Of a DNA stretch of 64,000 bases, positions 34,251-44,769 are shown one piece after another. Within the stretch, counting starts at the first letter, position 1. Each line of letters starts with the position of its first letter. The notes beneath the pieces are model-generated. The model was not told the origin of the DNA, did not search any database, and worked only from the letters and a program-made list of their open reading frames with translations. Made by a program: the position numbers and the translations under genes. The DNA lies in assembly GCA_018136815.1 (NCBI GenBank), contig CM030937.1:4400226-4464225 (forward strand), written 5' to 3'. Source of the DNA: Isochrysis galbana. Its lineage: Eukaryota > Haptophyta > Isochrysidales > Isochrysidaceae.

Positions 34251-35300
34251 AAAAAGACAACCTAATAACCTGAGGTTGCAGCCTCTTCCAGCGCCCCACC
34301 CCCTTCCCGTTCCATTAGTTTTCCCCCTCGTTCCTAGAGTGCTCCCACGTCCTTTCCCTTCCGTTGATTTTTTCCTCCATCGTCTTGTGTTTCTTGGCGC
34401 TCTCGTTCGGAAGCACCCCTCGTGTCTGTCCCTCCTCGCTCCGTCCGTCGTCTTTCCACAGAGGCCCCATCCATACCATGTAACAAGGCCTCTCAGAGCA
34501 CCTCCACACCATCACCCCCGTCTTCTCCCTTCACACGTCACACCACTTCAGCTCCAGCACCAGCACTGGTACAAGAAGGCTACACCTTCATGCGCTCTCC
34601 CACTCCGCTGCCACTCCGCCACCCACAACAACACTAGCTACGAAGCCCGCACGCAACTACGAAGCCCGCACGCAAGCAATCAACCGTAGCCAACAATATA
34701 ATTTTGGCGAAGCCTTGGACGAGGTGAAAGTGCAAAAATTGGTGAAAGCGCCAAGCAAATGCATGCACCTCGACCCGCACGAATCATGGCAAGAGTGAGT
34801 ACGTTGTACTTCAGACTGCATAGCAAAGGCAAGCGGTGGAAAGCACGCACCATCGTACACATCGTCAGGAAGAATCTTCTACATCATCGTCAGCAAGAAT
34901 CTTCTCCGCAAGCCGAAGGGCGCGGATATGGAGCAGTCCTCATTCTCATGGCCTCATCTTCCCGCAGCATAGAGGAGAGAGAGTGCAGCAATCTGAAGTC
35001 CAAGCCGTCAACAGCCGCAGCGTCGACCATCATCACGATCTGCGAGTCCCCTCCACGACGGTATCCCCCTCCCCTCAGCCAGGAAGGGCACCATAATCAG
35101 GGCTTCACGTTGTTGTAATAACCGCCAAGACTCTCGACATCAAGCGGCGGATCCCTGTTTCCTAAGACCCATCATGCGAATCTAGATAGAGAAGACCAAC
35201 AATTAGAGCGGGCAATCGAATATTGAACATTCAACCCACCATATAGATAAAAACCAAGCTCGCCCGTTGGGCAAAGCGAGTAGTCCGTAGCAATAATAGC
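34251..35300. other. Intergenic, no supported gene
   Basis: A C/T-rich leader-like stretch (34290-34500) recalls the retroelement leaders. A short duplication, GTCAGGAAGAATCTTCT then GTCAGCAAGAATCTTCT, lies at about 34864-34910. Other short frames lack domains. Confidence 0.4.
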
Positions 35301-35362
35301 GCATTGGTATAGTGGAGAAGAGGACTGTCAACCGAGGAGCGCGTTCAAATTGAGGCTTGAGT
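35297..35362 (+). tRNA. tRNA-like sequence, probably a degenerate tRNA or SINE head
   Basis: TGGTATAGTGG (35305-35315) fits the A box, GCGTTCAAATT (35341-35351) approximates the B box 36 nt later, and GACTGTCAAC between them would place a GTC (Asp) anticodon. The acceptor and anticodon stems pair poorly as read, so a working tRNA is doubtful. More likely a pseudo-tRNA or the head of a SINE. Confidence 0.25.
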
Positions 35363-35463
35363 TTCGGTCGGGTGAGATATGGTACCGATATTGGCACTAG
35401 AGGTTGTTGCGGCAAGTGGCACCATTCAAGCGCCTCCACAGCTTTCATGTCTGCAACCTCCGA

Positions 35464-37854
35464 TCACGGCTCTCCAAAGTAGATCACCACCACGGCACAG
35501 TTGTCATCACTTCCTAACCGCTTTGCTAGTGCACCAAGCTGTTGTGCCGCTTGTCCAGCATTGAGTCCTGCCACGCGAGCCGAAAGAACTAAATTTGCAG
35601 CTTCAAGTGAGCCTCCTACTTCATCAAGAACACCCCAAAGACCATCAGTTGCTAGGATGGCAAAGCATGCATTTGGTGGCAACCGAATCATTGCGACATC
35701 CGCCGCATTAGAGATGCGCCCCGCAAGCCATTCACTGCCACCCAAGGCGCGTGCGACAGCCACGCGGAAGATTGCATCTGGGCCGATTGATGGCGCTGCC
35801 ACTCCAACACGAAAAGTCCCCCCAGGTGAGCAATCCACAGAGCCGCCGCTTGCGCGGATCCGGGCCGCTTCTTTCTCGGAACTGGCAGCGTGGTCAATGG
35901 TAGCAAAGATGATTTGAGGCGCCGGAGAGGGGGACTCGGTAGTTGTCCGGGATGCAATAACTGTTCTCGAGTCTCCACAATTGAGTATCTCAATTGTGCC
36001 ACGGTTGCTGAGCAAGACCGCGCTGATGGTTGCGCCATCTTGCGCACCGGTTCTCAAATATTGGTCGACTGTGTCCCGCCATGCGACCGACAAGGCCGAT
36101 GGCTCTCCAGCTGCGATTGCGTTGGCGGCAGCGCTGGCAATAGTGCCACAAGCGTGCCTCGCTGCAGCGCAGCCACGATGGCCGTCACATACGGCCGCAA
36201 GTATGTAGGATTGCGCAGAGCCTGTGCCATCCTTCAGAGCGAGTGACGTCAAGATGCAGGTATCCTCCATTTGTGCTCTGCCGCCAATGGATGTGAATGT
36301 ACCCGAGTCCACGACAACAGGAGAAGCTTGCCCAGGTGAAAGGTCGGTCTCGGTAGACTCCGCACCGCGTACCGTCGCTTCTGCCGTAGTATCCGATGAG
36401 CCATTTGCAAGGGGTCTGCACTTCCGCTCAAACAGATAGTCGATCTTGTCGGAGCCCCCGCCCACAGACTTCAATATGGCCATGGCCTCATCATAGCTGC
36501 AACCACGCAAGCTGCGTTCGCCTGCTGCCACGAGCAGATCCCCGACATGCAGCTTTCCACATTGGATTGCGGAGCCTCCCTCGAGTACTTCGTCGATGAT
36601 TAGCCCGCCGCCCGAAGAGGGTGAGTCCCCGAGTAAAAGGCCGAGTGGTTTTGTCAAGCCCACGAGGATGGCAAGCGGCTGCTCGTCCACCCCATATCCT
36701 GGGAGCCGACATTCCGCGGTGAATAAATCCTGGAGGACAGACGTATGATCAGCGTCGGGCGAGACGGGCAATGGGGCTGGTGCCGCCCCTACTTTTCCGT
36801 TGTCACTACGGTGACTCAAAGGTACTGTGCGACTGGGCTCCAAAAACGGATGGTTGAGAAGAGCGTCGGCGGATGGCCGGAAGGCAGGGTTAGGGTGTAG
36901 CATCGAACGTACAAGCGCAAAAGCCGCGATGTCATCCCCTGGGAATACCTTGAGCCCATCCACCAACGCGTCTGTGAGTACAGTCGCCTTGAGTCGCGTG
37001 CGGAGCCAGCGCTCCAGATCCCCCCCTGCTGCAGCGATCTCTTCACGAAAAGTGCTCAACCCCTCATCGCTACCTAACGCTGCCGGCCATGCCAGCCGGA
37101 GGAAGCAGATCGCTGAAGAGAAAATGTCAAACGAAAAAGGATGTTCTGGATCTGCAAACTGCTCTGGTGGAGCATAGAGCGCAGAGCATGGAGCGGTGGC
37201 CTCATCGAGCTCACAACCCTTGAACATGCGTGCAAAGAGATCACAGCCATCAACAGAGACGGCTGACCCAAAATCGACCAATCTGATCACTACGGGGTTT
37301 GCAGTGCCCTCCTCTAATGGACTTGTTGTTCGCTCACAATTGAAATCTAGGAGGATATTCTCGAGCTTGATGTCGCGATGCAGATATCCAGCATTGTGCA
37401 ACTGCAATATGGCACGGAGCAATTGACGCAACACCTCGAGTGGCGTAATAGGTGTAGGCTGCAAGTCGCCACTGAGCAGATCAGCACATGATGTGGCAGG
37501 CCCATCACTGCCATCCAAAGGCCGGATGCGATCGAAGAGCAGGTATCGCTCTCCGTCTGCGTGCACGTCACCCAAGTAAGTGCATATCCCCGGCAGACCT
37601 ATTACTGCCTCGTTCACTGATGCCTCGGCCTGTAGGTATTGCGCAGCGCGCTGTGCCTCGCCTGCAAATGCAGCGCTTGCTGCCTTTGCGACGACATCGC
37701 GCAGCCCGCCCTCGGGCTCGAGGAGCTGAGCGCGGTAGACCGCCCCATAATTGCCTCGCCCGAGTAGGGCACCCAGCCGCAACTGCCCCAACGCGCAGCT
37801 TCGATCCGCAAGCGCGGACGAGAGCCCCATGTAAAGGAAGAGCGCAGGCGCCAT
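35464..37854 (-). CDS. Protein kinase-PDZ-PP2C phosphatase fusion protein
   Basis: Single-exon gene of 796 residues with three signalling domains. A short hydrophobic N-terminus (MAPALFLYMGLSSALADRSC) could be a targeting sequence. The Ser/Thr kinase (about 25-340) has the Gly loop GRGNYGAVY (32-40), candidate ATP Lys K57, HRDIKLEN from 159, DFG at 194-196 and YAPPE at 227-231, so it looks active. The PDZ-type module (about 393-478) reads LGLLLGDSPSSGGGLIIDEV, GKLHVGDLLVAAGERSLRG. The PP2C domain (about 515-796) reads GGRAQMEDT, CDGHRG in place of the usual DGHGG, ILNCGDSR, ILATDGLWG and GSDDNCAVV; the metal-binding Asp residues appear kept. Kinase plus PP2C fusions exist in plants and protists; the PDZ between them is unusual. 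It probably switches a substrate or itself between phosphorylated states at a membrane or scaffold. The substrate is unknown. Confidence 0.93.
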   Translation of the reverse strand: MAPALFLYMGLSSALADRSCALGQLRLGALLGRGNYGAVYRAQLLEPEGGLRDVVAKAASAAFAGEAQRAAQYLQAEASVNEAVIGLPGICTYLGDVHADGERYLLFDRIRPLDGSDGPATSCADLLSGDLQPTPITPLEVLRQLLRAILQLHNAGYLHRDIKLENILLDFNCERTTSPLEEGTANPVVIRLVDFGSAVSVDGCDLFARMFKGCELDEATAPCSALYAPPEQFADPEHPFSFDIFSSAICFLRLAWPAALGSDEGLSTFREEIAAAGGDLERWLRTRLKATVLTDALVDGLKVFPGDDIAAFALVRSMLHPNPAFRPSADALLNHPFLEPSRTVPLSHRSDNGKVGAAPAPLPVSPDADHTSVLQDLFTAECRLPGYGVDEQPLAILVGLTKPLGLLLGDSPSSGGGLIIDEVLEGGSAIQCGKLHVGDLLVAAGERSLRGCSYDEAMAILKSVGGGSDKIDYLFERKCRPLANGSSDTTAEATVRGAESTETDLSPGQASPVVVDSGTFTSIGGRAQMEDTCILTSLALKDGTGSAQSYILAAVCDGHRGCAAARHACGTIASAAANAIAAGEPSALSVAWRDTVDQYLRTGAQDGATISAVLLSNRGTIEILNCGDSRTVIASRTTTESPSPAPQIIFATIDHAASSEKEAARIRASGGSVDCSPGGTFRVGVAAPSIGPDAIFRVAVARALGGSEWLAGRISNAADVAMIRLPPNACFAILATDGLWGVLDEVGGSLEAANLVLSARVAGLNAGQAAQQLGALAKRLGSDDNCAVVVIYFGEP

Positions 37855-38325
37855 CGCACAGCCACGTGTCTAGTTTTAAGGTGGGGCGCTCGACGATTGG
37901 AGGGGTGGGGGTGCCGCGCGGCCGTGAGGCCCCCTCCCTCAGACCGCACGTGGCCTGGTGGCTGCTGGAGGCGGGCAGACTTGCCGTTCCGCCGGTGGGG
38001 GGTCCAGTGCAAGGGCGCGGCTTTATCACGCCGCGCGCAGTTGACGATTTGGTGCGCGGCACTGAGCCAGAAAGGGGGTGGTGGCGCTCACGCGGCCCTT
38101 GCCGGCCGGGATGTACCAATGAGCCAGGCGTGGGGGGAATTGTAGCGATGCGTGCAGGTCAAGAACTGCTGGGCGACCTTCAGGTGGTCATGGGACAGCG
38201 CTTTGTCAAGGACGGCGACTGCTCAACCTCCTCTCGATGTCACCCTCCTCTCGGCGTCGCTGCCTTATGGCTTGCGCAGGAGATCGCCCCGCTGACTCAC
38301 TCTCTTTCTGACAGGATCCCCTTTT
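37855..38325. other. Promoter side of the kinase-phosphatase gene
   Basis: Open frames antisense to the gene extend through here but look like shadows of GC-rich DNA. No gene is supported. Confidence 0.4.
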
Positions 38326-38660
38326 TCGCTCGCCTTGGCCTGTCGTGGCCAGTCCATTGCTCCAATCCCTCGTCACCCCCTGGTCGACAGGCAGGCAGGT
38401 GCAGCGTGGGGCCCCCAGGAGCTCAGGAGCGCCAGCGAGGGAGAGGCAGGGGAGGCCTGGGCCCAAACCCAGCCTCCATTGCCCCCCAAACCCTGAGCTG
38501 GAGCTGGACTCCATGAGTCCATGAGCCTCTAGGGGTCGCCAGTGGGGAGCTGAAGGCCTATCGCAGGCCGCCATCGCGCGTACCGCAGGAGAGGGGAGAG
38601 AGCGCGCGGAGAAGGGGGTGGGCGTGAGCGAGAGCTCCACCCTACCTTGTTCATTCTCGA
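38326..38660 (-). repeat. GC-rich repeat family C, copy 1
   Basis: Minus-orientation copy of the sequence at 45060-45320 and 63330-63560: GGAGCTCTCGCTCACGCCCA, CCCCCTTCTCCGCGCGCTCT, GCCTCCCCTGCCTCTCCCTC and CTGCACCTG/CTGCCTGTCGACCAGGGG blocks in the same order. Confidence 0.75.
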
Positions 38661-38789
38661 TGAATACGGGGGAGCTGAGTTGTAGCGGTTTCTTAAGTTT
38701 GGGTTTCCTTCCTTTCATCTTTATCTTTATAATTTATTTAGATTTTTTTAGCGCATTGCGACAGCGAAGGGGAGCCAAGGGCCAAGGGC

Positions 38790-38945
38790 GCAATGAGCGA
38801 GCAACCTCGAGCAATTTGGTGAGCAACTTACAACTTAGCCTCTCTTTTGACCCATGTTGAGCAACTTTTGCGAGCAACTTTGGACTTTGGGGTTCCTAGC
38901 GAGCAACTCAGCAACTCCTTGTCAGGCCCTAGTTGCTAGTTGCTA
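38790..38945. repeat. GAGCAACTT word cluster
   Basis: About six near copies of GAGCAAC(T/C)T(T/C) with variable spacing, then a doubled GTTGCTA. A degenerate short-unit array. Confidence 0.5.
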
Positions 38946-38986
38946 GTTGGTATTTGGTTACGTTTTGTTGTGGGGGCCCAAGGGGG

Positions 38987-39095
38987 GGGTCTGGGTCCTG
39001 ATGGGCCCCGGATATGTGCTTGTTGGGTGTATTGGGGACATTCTACTGAAAAAAATCTTCACAAATTCCCGCAACTCTGAGATGGTCATTTTTTT
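38987..39095 (+). repeat. Repeat family D, copy 1
   Basis: ATGGGCCCCGGATATGTGCT, TGTTGGGTGTATTGGG and CAACTCTGAGATGGTCATT in order, shared with 52686-52787. Confidence 0.75.
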
Positions 39096-39274
39096 TCCTA
39101 ATAATGAAAAATCCTGTGTCCTGTGTGCTGTTTGACCGCCCGGCCAAGGTAAGGGAGGGTGGTGGTAAGGGAGGGTAGTAGTAGTAGGGAGCTCCACGTG
39201 CGCTTAGACTCATACCGTGCAAGTAGCGGGGATTTTGTTAAGATTGTTTTTCAGGCCGCCCATTGCAGTTGGTG

Positions 39275-39295
39275 CCCTAGTGAGTGACCGGGCTA
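39275..39295 (+). repeat. Left arm of a perfect inverted repeat
   Basis: CCTAGTGAGTGACCGGGCTA (preceded by one more C) is exactly complementary to 40557-40577. The pair encloses 1.3 kb that contains a small host-like gene. A third copy lies at 6631-6652. Confidence 0.85.
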
Positions 39296-39749
39296 GGTGT
39301 AGCAGCTAGTGTGTGCTCGTGACAGATGATCTCATCTGACAGATGACGGAGGTTGTATGTTGTTGTCGCCGTCATCCTCTATTTTGTAGCCAACCGCCCA
39401 GCTTCCAGCTTCGCTCCTCTCATCATGAGCGGCGGGAGACGTGTGAAGGGGGGTGCTCACTTTTCATATCGATTTTTTGAGAGTTTTGTAGTCAACAGCG
39501 CTCCCACTGAGCATCCTGACACCCCGGCGGGTGCCCCAACCAACCATGTATTAAAGTACGGCTTGGAAATCCTGAATTCATTGCCGCGCGCGTCCTCTCG
39601 AGAACGCGCAGCAAGAGCGCAATGAGAGCACGATACGCCTGTCCACCATGAGGCAATGAGCCGAGGTTCGCGGCGACTGCCCTCTGTGCATCTGGTGAAC
39701 GGATGAGGGCATACCCCCCACCCCCTCGTCCAATCAATTGTCAAGAACA

Positions 39750-40236
39750 TCAGTACCACTCCACCTCCGAAGCTGGGACGAGTCTTCGCTCGCGCATGCA
39801 GAGGCCGAGTAAGTTCAGGCCAGGGCATGCAAAACACCCGACGATCAGGCAGAACCAGCCGGCTGGACTGATCTCCTCCACCTCAACCAGACGAACGTGC
39901 TGGTAATCAGCAACATTTTGCCCACTCATCACAGGCGTCCCCTGCACGCCAACAGCATTTGGAGCAACCGGCACACCCTGAACTGTCGGGAGGGCGTTGG
40001 TTGGCACAGCCACCTGCGAATAGGCGCGGATATTCCATGATACCATGAGAAAAGGCATGTCGTCCTTGCATATGGGGCACGCTCTTTTATTCGGGCGAAG
40101 GTTGCACCTGGATCACATGTCCTGGGCCGACACCTGGTGGGCAGGTGACGGACATGAGCGCTCCGTCGATTATAACCTGGAATGCCTGCCCTTCACTCAC
40201 GCCTCCCGGCACGCTGATCTCGTATAACCTGTCCAT
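39750..40236 (-). CDS. Small membrane-associated protein (PPGVGPG motif, hydrophobic C-terminus)
   Basis: Two exons, 40236-40108 and 40013-39750, joined by a GT-AG intron (40107-40014, phase 0) whose acceptor is again followed by GT, give 130 residues. The N-terminal half repeats a short beta motif, YEISVPGGVSEGQAFQVIID then MSVTCPPGVGPGHVIQVAVP, known from many algal and protist proteins with a PPGV.PGQ signature. After a Val/Pro linker, the C-terminus has PAGWFCLIVGCFACPGLNLL followed by GLCMRERR, a hydrophobic Cys-containing hairpin like those of BRI3/LITAF-type membrane proteins. It probably sits on a membrane face. The gene lies entirely between the inverted arms at 39275 and 40577. Function is unknown. 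Confidence 0.72.
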
Positions 40237-40556
40237 CCAAGACCGACCGACCGCAGTTCCCCAGCGCCAGCTCAGAGCCCAGGCCCAGACAGATGGCTTG
40301 TGTAGTGTAGAGAGTGTAGATGTCAGAGTTTTTCTTTTTGTATTGGTTTAACTCTAGTACTAGGCCGGTCTCTCCGAAGGGGGGAAACAGTCAAATTCGA
40401 GATAAGGCCCAATGAACGAAGTAACTAGCAAATAAGCTCCAAGAGGGTGGGAAACAAGCATACCTAACCTGTCTGGTGTGTGGTTCCTGCCCTCAATCGC
40501 GCGCAGCGCGCTTTAGCTTTAGCTCCGGGCACTTGCTTGTTGTCGGGGCTTATTAA

Positions 40557-40577
40557 TAGCCCGGTCACTCACTAGGG
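40557..40577 (-). repeat. Right arm of the perfect inverted repeat
   Basis: TAGCCCGGTCACTCACTAGG plus one G, complementary to 39275-39295 over 21 bp. Flanks show only GGTG against GGGTG, so no clean target duplication. Confidence 0.85.
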
Positions 40578-40955
40578 GGGTGCGGAGGGCGAAATCGGTA
40601 ATGGGCAAATGGAGGCCTAAATAAGCTTTCTATAGGTTCTGGTATGAGAGATCAGCAAAAAAAATGGGGGGTCCGCCGGCAAAATTTTCGAAAAATGGCC
40701 AATTTTAAGCCTCCGAAGACCAAGCGCTAAAAAGTATTCGGGCCCCCCTCCGGTATATTTTTACTGATGCCCTTCATGCAAGGCATGCACAACTAGTGAC
40801 GGAGCCATAAGCTCTACCAGCTCATACCCTCCACGAAATGTGCTTCTCTACACATTATATGATCATCGACACAGATTGCGATTGACATCGATATGTACAT
40901 GAGTATCACTACTAACAGCCGTTCACGAAACGCTACAATTGTTGAGACGAGAAGC
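40578..40955. other. Spacer, nothing recognised
   Basis: AT-richer DNA between the inverted repeat and the 202-bp array. No gene is supported. Confidence 0.4.
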
Positions 40956-40961
40956 CCCAAC

Positions 40962-41545
40962 TTTGCACCAAAACTGGGCGGGCTGCCGGCGTTTTGGTGT
41001 TGATCCAGTTGCACTGGGTGGCACACCAAGCACCATATTTGCAAATGCCGCCCTTGCAGCTACGCCAATCGCCGCAGCCGGCCGCGTGCACCGCGCCGAA
41101 ATCGGCCACGCCCCCGGCTTCAACGCTACCGTCCCGGTGCCATGATACGCGCGAGTGCCCAACTTTGAGCCGGTACCGAGCGCGCTGGCGGCGCTTTGGT
41201 GTTGATCCAGTTGCACTGGGTGGCACACCAAGCACCATATTCACAAATGCCGCCCTTGCAGCTACGCCAATCGCCGCAGCCGGCCGCGTGCACCGCGCCG
41301 AAATCGGCCACGCCCCCGGCTTCAACGCTACCGTCCCGGTGCCGTGATACGCGCGAGTGCCCAACTTTGAGCCGGCACCGAGCGCGCTGGCGGCGTTTTG
41401 GTGTTGATCCAGTTGCACTGGGTGGCACACCAAGCACCATATTTGCAAATGCCGCCCTTGCAGCTACGCCAATCGCCGCAGCCGGCCGCGTGCACCGCGC
41501 CGAAATCGGCCACGCCCCCGGCTTCAACGCTGCCCTTCCCCCAGC
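40962..41545. repeat. 202-bp tandem array, about 2.9 copies
   Basis: TTTGGTGTTGATCCAGTTGC recurs at about 40990, 41192 and 41394, with units nearly identical across TGGCACACCAAGCACCATAT, GCAGCTACGCCAATCGCCGC and CGAAATCGGCCACGCCCCCG. Because 202 is not a multiple of three, successive units are read in shifting frames, yet both strands stay largely open. The array ends in three copies of a CCCAGCGCCCTTCCC 15-mer (about 41530-41580). Confidence 0.9.
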
Positions 41546-41580
41546 GCCCTTCCCCCAGCGCCCTTCCCCCAGCGCCTTCC

Positions 41581-42045
41581 CGGCCTGGGCTTGCTGTAGT
41601 TGATTGAAGTCTTGCAGCTGGTGCTTTCTAGTACCCAGATTAGCGAATGGACGGTGTTTCCCACTTCTTGACATTGTCGATGCCATTGTGCACTTTGCGC
41701 CCGTTCCGAGATCATAAAATGTGGTTTATGATCTCCGGCTGAGGCTCGTTGGGAAGAGCTTATGATGCAAAGCCCACCATTGGAGCACTGCTTTTGTGAA
41801 GTCCCCGACGTCCCCATGGTCAATGACAACGCGGCAAGCTCTACATGGAAGAGGGTGCAACTCGAGGTTCCCTTTTTTTGTCACGCCCCTCCCGGCTTTT
41901 TATGTAGGGGTGCAACCACCTGCTTTGGTTTGGCTGAAAGGGAGCGAGGGCGCGGTGAAAGGGCAGGACCGGCTGCGATGTCCCCTTTTCTGCGGTCAAA
42001 TCGCATTGCTGCACGTTTGTACTGTAATAAGGGGGTCCTTTAAGT
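41581..42045. other. Spacer, no supported gene
   Basis: Short frames only. No recognisable motif. Confidence 0.35.
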
Positions 42046-43055
42046 AGAACTTATACCGTCCACATGGGGGGCACTTGCGAAAAAAACAAGCAAACCACCA
42101 AACCTGAGGTTGCACCCTCTGAGAACCGGCCAAGCGACATCCTCTCACGCATCACGGACCTCGCCATCCAAGATCAGCCGAGCGACATCGTCGCCTGCCA
42201 GGAGAATGACGTGGAAGAGGAATGTGAGAAAAAGACGAAGAAGATGAAAACTCAGCCCGCGTAGCTGGGGAGCTGGGGAGTCACCGCGTGTTGAGAGAAG
42301 CGGGGGGTGGGGGCGTGATTAGCTTTGTACCACTAATATTAAAACCCGTCACGAAACACCTAGGCGTCCCACAACAAGATTTCAGTCATACTGGGGGGAA
42401 TTGATCCATCCCCCCGTGAAAGTCACTTTCACCCGCACGCCAGCATTTTTCGCCCAATCAGCGTGACCCATTGCCAATGTCGAGGGTGATCGGGTTGGAT
42501 AACCCCCAAACCTCGTCTGTAGAACACACTCTTGTGATTCAACCGGCACACATCCCCATCGATACTCGAGTTCTGCCGCTCCGATCGCACGAGGGGTGTA
42601 TGCCCGCACCACAGAGCGCACCGCGTAAATGCAGAAAACAAGTTTCGTTACACGTCTTTAGGGTTAGGGTGGCTACCTAACGTTATGTACGAAAACGCTA
42701 AACGGACACAAAACACCATTTCACTACAGACGCCCCTTCCTCCATACACCTGAGCACAGACACTTCGGCCTAGTTCCGTGACACAACCCTTCCCGATCCG
42801 AGAGACCTCCATGGCGCTCCAGTCCACAAAATATGACACATCCTGTCCAACATCTGGTTCAAATCAGCTCTTGGTCTACCACCGGTGATAGGTAGTAGAG
42901 AATTTACAGCGGACGTGATTGCTCCACGCGCCCTGATATCCATCGTAGTGTTGCCATATTACGGGTCAAAAACTTTTCGCACACATCCTAAAAAGAAAAC
43001 AAGAGTATATGGATGACAAAAAAATCAACTGGCCCTCTTTTGACGGAACGCGACT
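42046..43055 (+). repeat. Family E copy with small coding fragment
   Basis: Starts with GTAGAACTTATACCGTCCAC, as at 34213. A short frame 42064-42264 contains SRITDLAIQDQPSDIVACQE and ends Lys-rich; ITDLAIQDQP recurs at 46500-46550. Then CGTGTTGAGAGAAGCGGGG (about 42287), shared with 46608, and at 43031-43055 the end motif CCTCTTTTGACGGAACGCGA. Intervening DNA at 42360-43000 is not in the other copies. Confidence 0.5.
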
Positions 43056-43154
43056 TCAGGTCCGTGCGAGACACCTCGCGTTCTTTTGTAACGAGGAAGG
43101 GCTTGAACCGAAGGGGTGGGAGGGCGCAAAGGAAGGGGCGCGGCCCCCCGAATC

Positions 43155-44498
43155 ATGCTCGGCCTCATCAAGCGGCCGCCGCCGCAGCCACCGCCACTGT
43201 CAAAGCTGCCACCGATCGGGCAGCTTTATGTCTTCGGCGCGATGGCCCTCGGCCTCGCCATCCTGCTCGCGCTTCAACGAGCTCCAAGAAAAGGCAATTC
43301 ACCTCGTTGGCTCCCGCCGGTGGGCAACACACTAATGGGTGAGAAGCGGTCTTACGAAGTCTGGGTCCTCAAGTACTCGGTATTCTGGATGGCCACCTTC
43401 GCCGCAATTGTCGTCTTCCAGCTGTATGAGTCGTTCAACGCCACAACTTACTTCGTGGTCTGCGGAGGCCTCGCTGCACCCCTAATCTTGCATGAGGTCT
43501 TACAAGGCAACCAGCTGCGGCAGCGGCCATGGGCAGCGCGACATGGCGTCCGCGCGCAGCTATGGATCGCAATCTTTGGCTTCATAGGCAATTATTGGTA
43601 CACACACTACTTCTACTGTGTGCTGCGAGCGCGGTACACCATGCCGGCTTGGCGCCTGAACGACGTGCCAATCGGTGAGTCATGCCGAATATTCTTCCAG
43701 ACTCTCACATGATGTGAGACCGTTCATTCAGCTTGCCCTCACCAGTCTGCAGCATGATATATCTTGCTCCTCGTCTCTTGTAGCAATGTACTTTGCCACT
43801 CACTTCTACTTCTCTTCATACCACGTCTTCTCGAATCTCGTGCTGCGTCGCGTGTCCACGGGTTTCGCGCCGGGGCGACTTCGCTCTGCATTACTTATAT
43901 ATGTGGTATGCACTTTGGCCTACGTGACAGCATTCATGGAAACCTTCACCATCTCTCACTTCCCATACTGTAAGTTTTGCTTGCATTGTTTTCACCCAGT
44001 CATGCATACGACGCACCAGATAACACCACCACAATTGCAAGGCTCGTCCTGCCATCGCATATGCACAACGTACCCGAATCGCTGCCAAATGGCTCTTTTC
44101 GCCCGAGTAGAGGCCACAGGGTGGCGAGACTGCTAGTGTCCACTTGTTTCCAATGCTCCTTACTTTCTCCTAGACTCGCCTTTTCGCTCGCCCATCTGGT
44201 CGACGTGACGCCCTCCGGGTCATTTACAACGTATCTTGCAGATGATTTTGAAGACCGAGACATGGCGTACACAATTGGATCCGCTTTCTACGGATTGTAC
44301 TTTGTGGTCTCGTTCCCGGTATATTTTGGCCTTGACGAGGTTGGTGTGTCACCGCTTGAAGGGGCCGGCCTTGCGGGAGTCGCGCTGTCCTCGCTTGGGT
44401 CTGGCATGCTGGTGCTGTTCCTTCTCGACCTTACCAGGTTGGCTTTCACTGGGACACCTCTCACAATTGGTGGTGCGATGTGGAAGATCACGCCTTGA
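43155..44498 (+). CDS. CPI1: Cycloeucalenol cycloisomerase
   Basis: Enzyme that opens the 9-beta,19-cyclopropane ring of cycloeucalenol to give obtusifoliol in cycloartenol-derived sterol synthesis, an ER membrane protein. Exons 43155-43674, 43784-43969 and 44242-44498 join in phase 1 to 320 residues. Family blocks in order: KRSYEVWVLKYSVFWMATFA, VVFQLYESFNATTYFVV, RAQLWIAIFGFIGNYWYTHY, ARYTMPAWRLNDVPIG, FYFSSYHVFSNLVLRR, AYVTAFMETFTISHFPYYDF (across intron 2), AFYGLYFVVSFPVYFGLDE and LVLFLLDLTRLAF. About six or seven membrane segments are expected. The length is slightly above the plant enzyme because of a Pro-rich N-terminus. The YDF junction restored by splicing matches the conserved NFPYYEF of plants, which supports the intron model. 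Presence implies a plant-like sterol route. Confidence 0.93.
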
Positions 44499-44769
44499 GG
44501 ATAGCAACATGGGACGTTCTTGCCAAGAACGCACCATCCCCACGCCGGGATGTGTGTTTAAATTACTGCCAAAAAAACATTGGCGCGACGAATATAAGGA
44601 CAAGAGTACAAGAGTCAAATGGTGATCTTGTTTCCTACTGAGATATACTTGTGGAGTTGCAAATCAACATTGGTCCATGTCACATTCGATATGACGAATC
44701 GCTTGTAACGTTTTGCGGCCTGAGGCCGCAACCAATCGTCCAGGCTTCCTCGGCACACCAATTTGAGCT
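44499..44769. other. 3' flank of CPI1
   Basis: No gene seen. TGCGGCCTGAGGCCGCA (about 44714-44730) is a perfect short palindrome. Confidence 0.5.

Noticed and set aside
35297-35362. Functional tRNA-Asp
   Set aside because: A and B boxes are plausible but the stems pair poorly; kept only as a tRNA-like sequence.
37488-38516. 342-codon frame antisense to the kinase-phosphatase gene
   Set aside because: No motif, low complexity and overlap with a strongly supported gene on the other strand.
39275-40577. Complete DNA transposon
   Set aside because: No transposase lies inside and no clean target duplication flanks it; recorded as an inverted pair around a gene.
40962-41545. Coding gene made of repeated units
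   Set aside because: The 202-bp period shifts frame each unit, and the open frames on both strands reflect composition.
42655-42672. Telomere-like TTAGGGTTAGGG
   Set aside because: Only two units, so not evidence for a telomere or an interstitial array.
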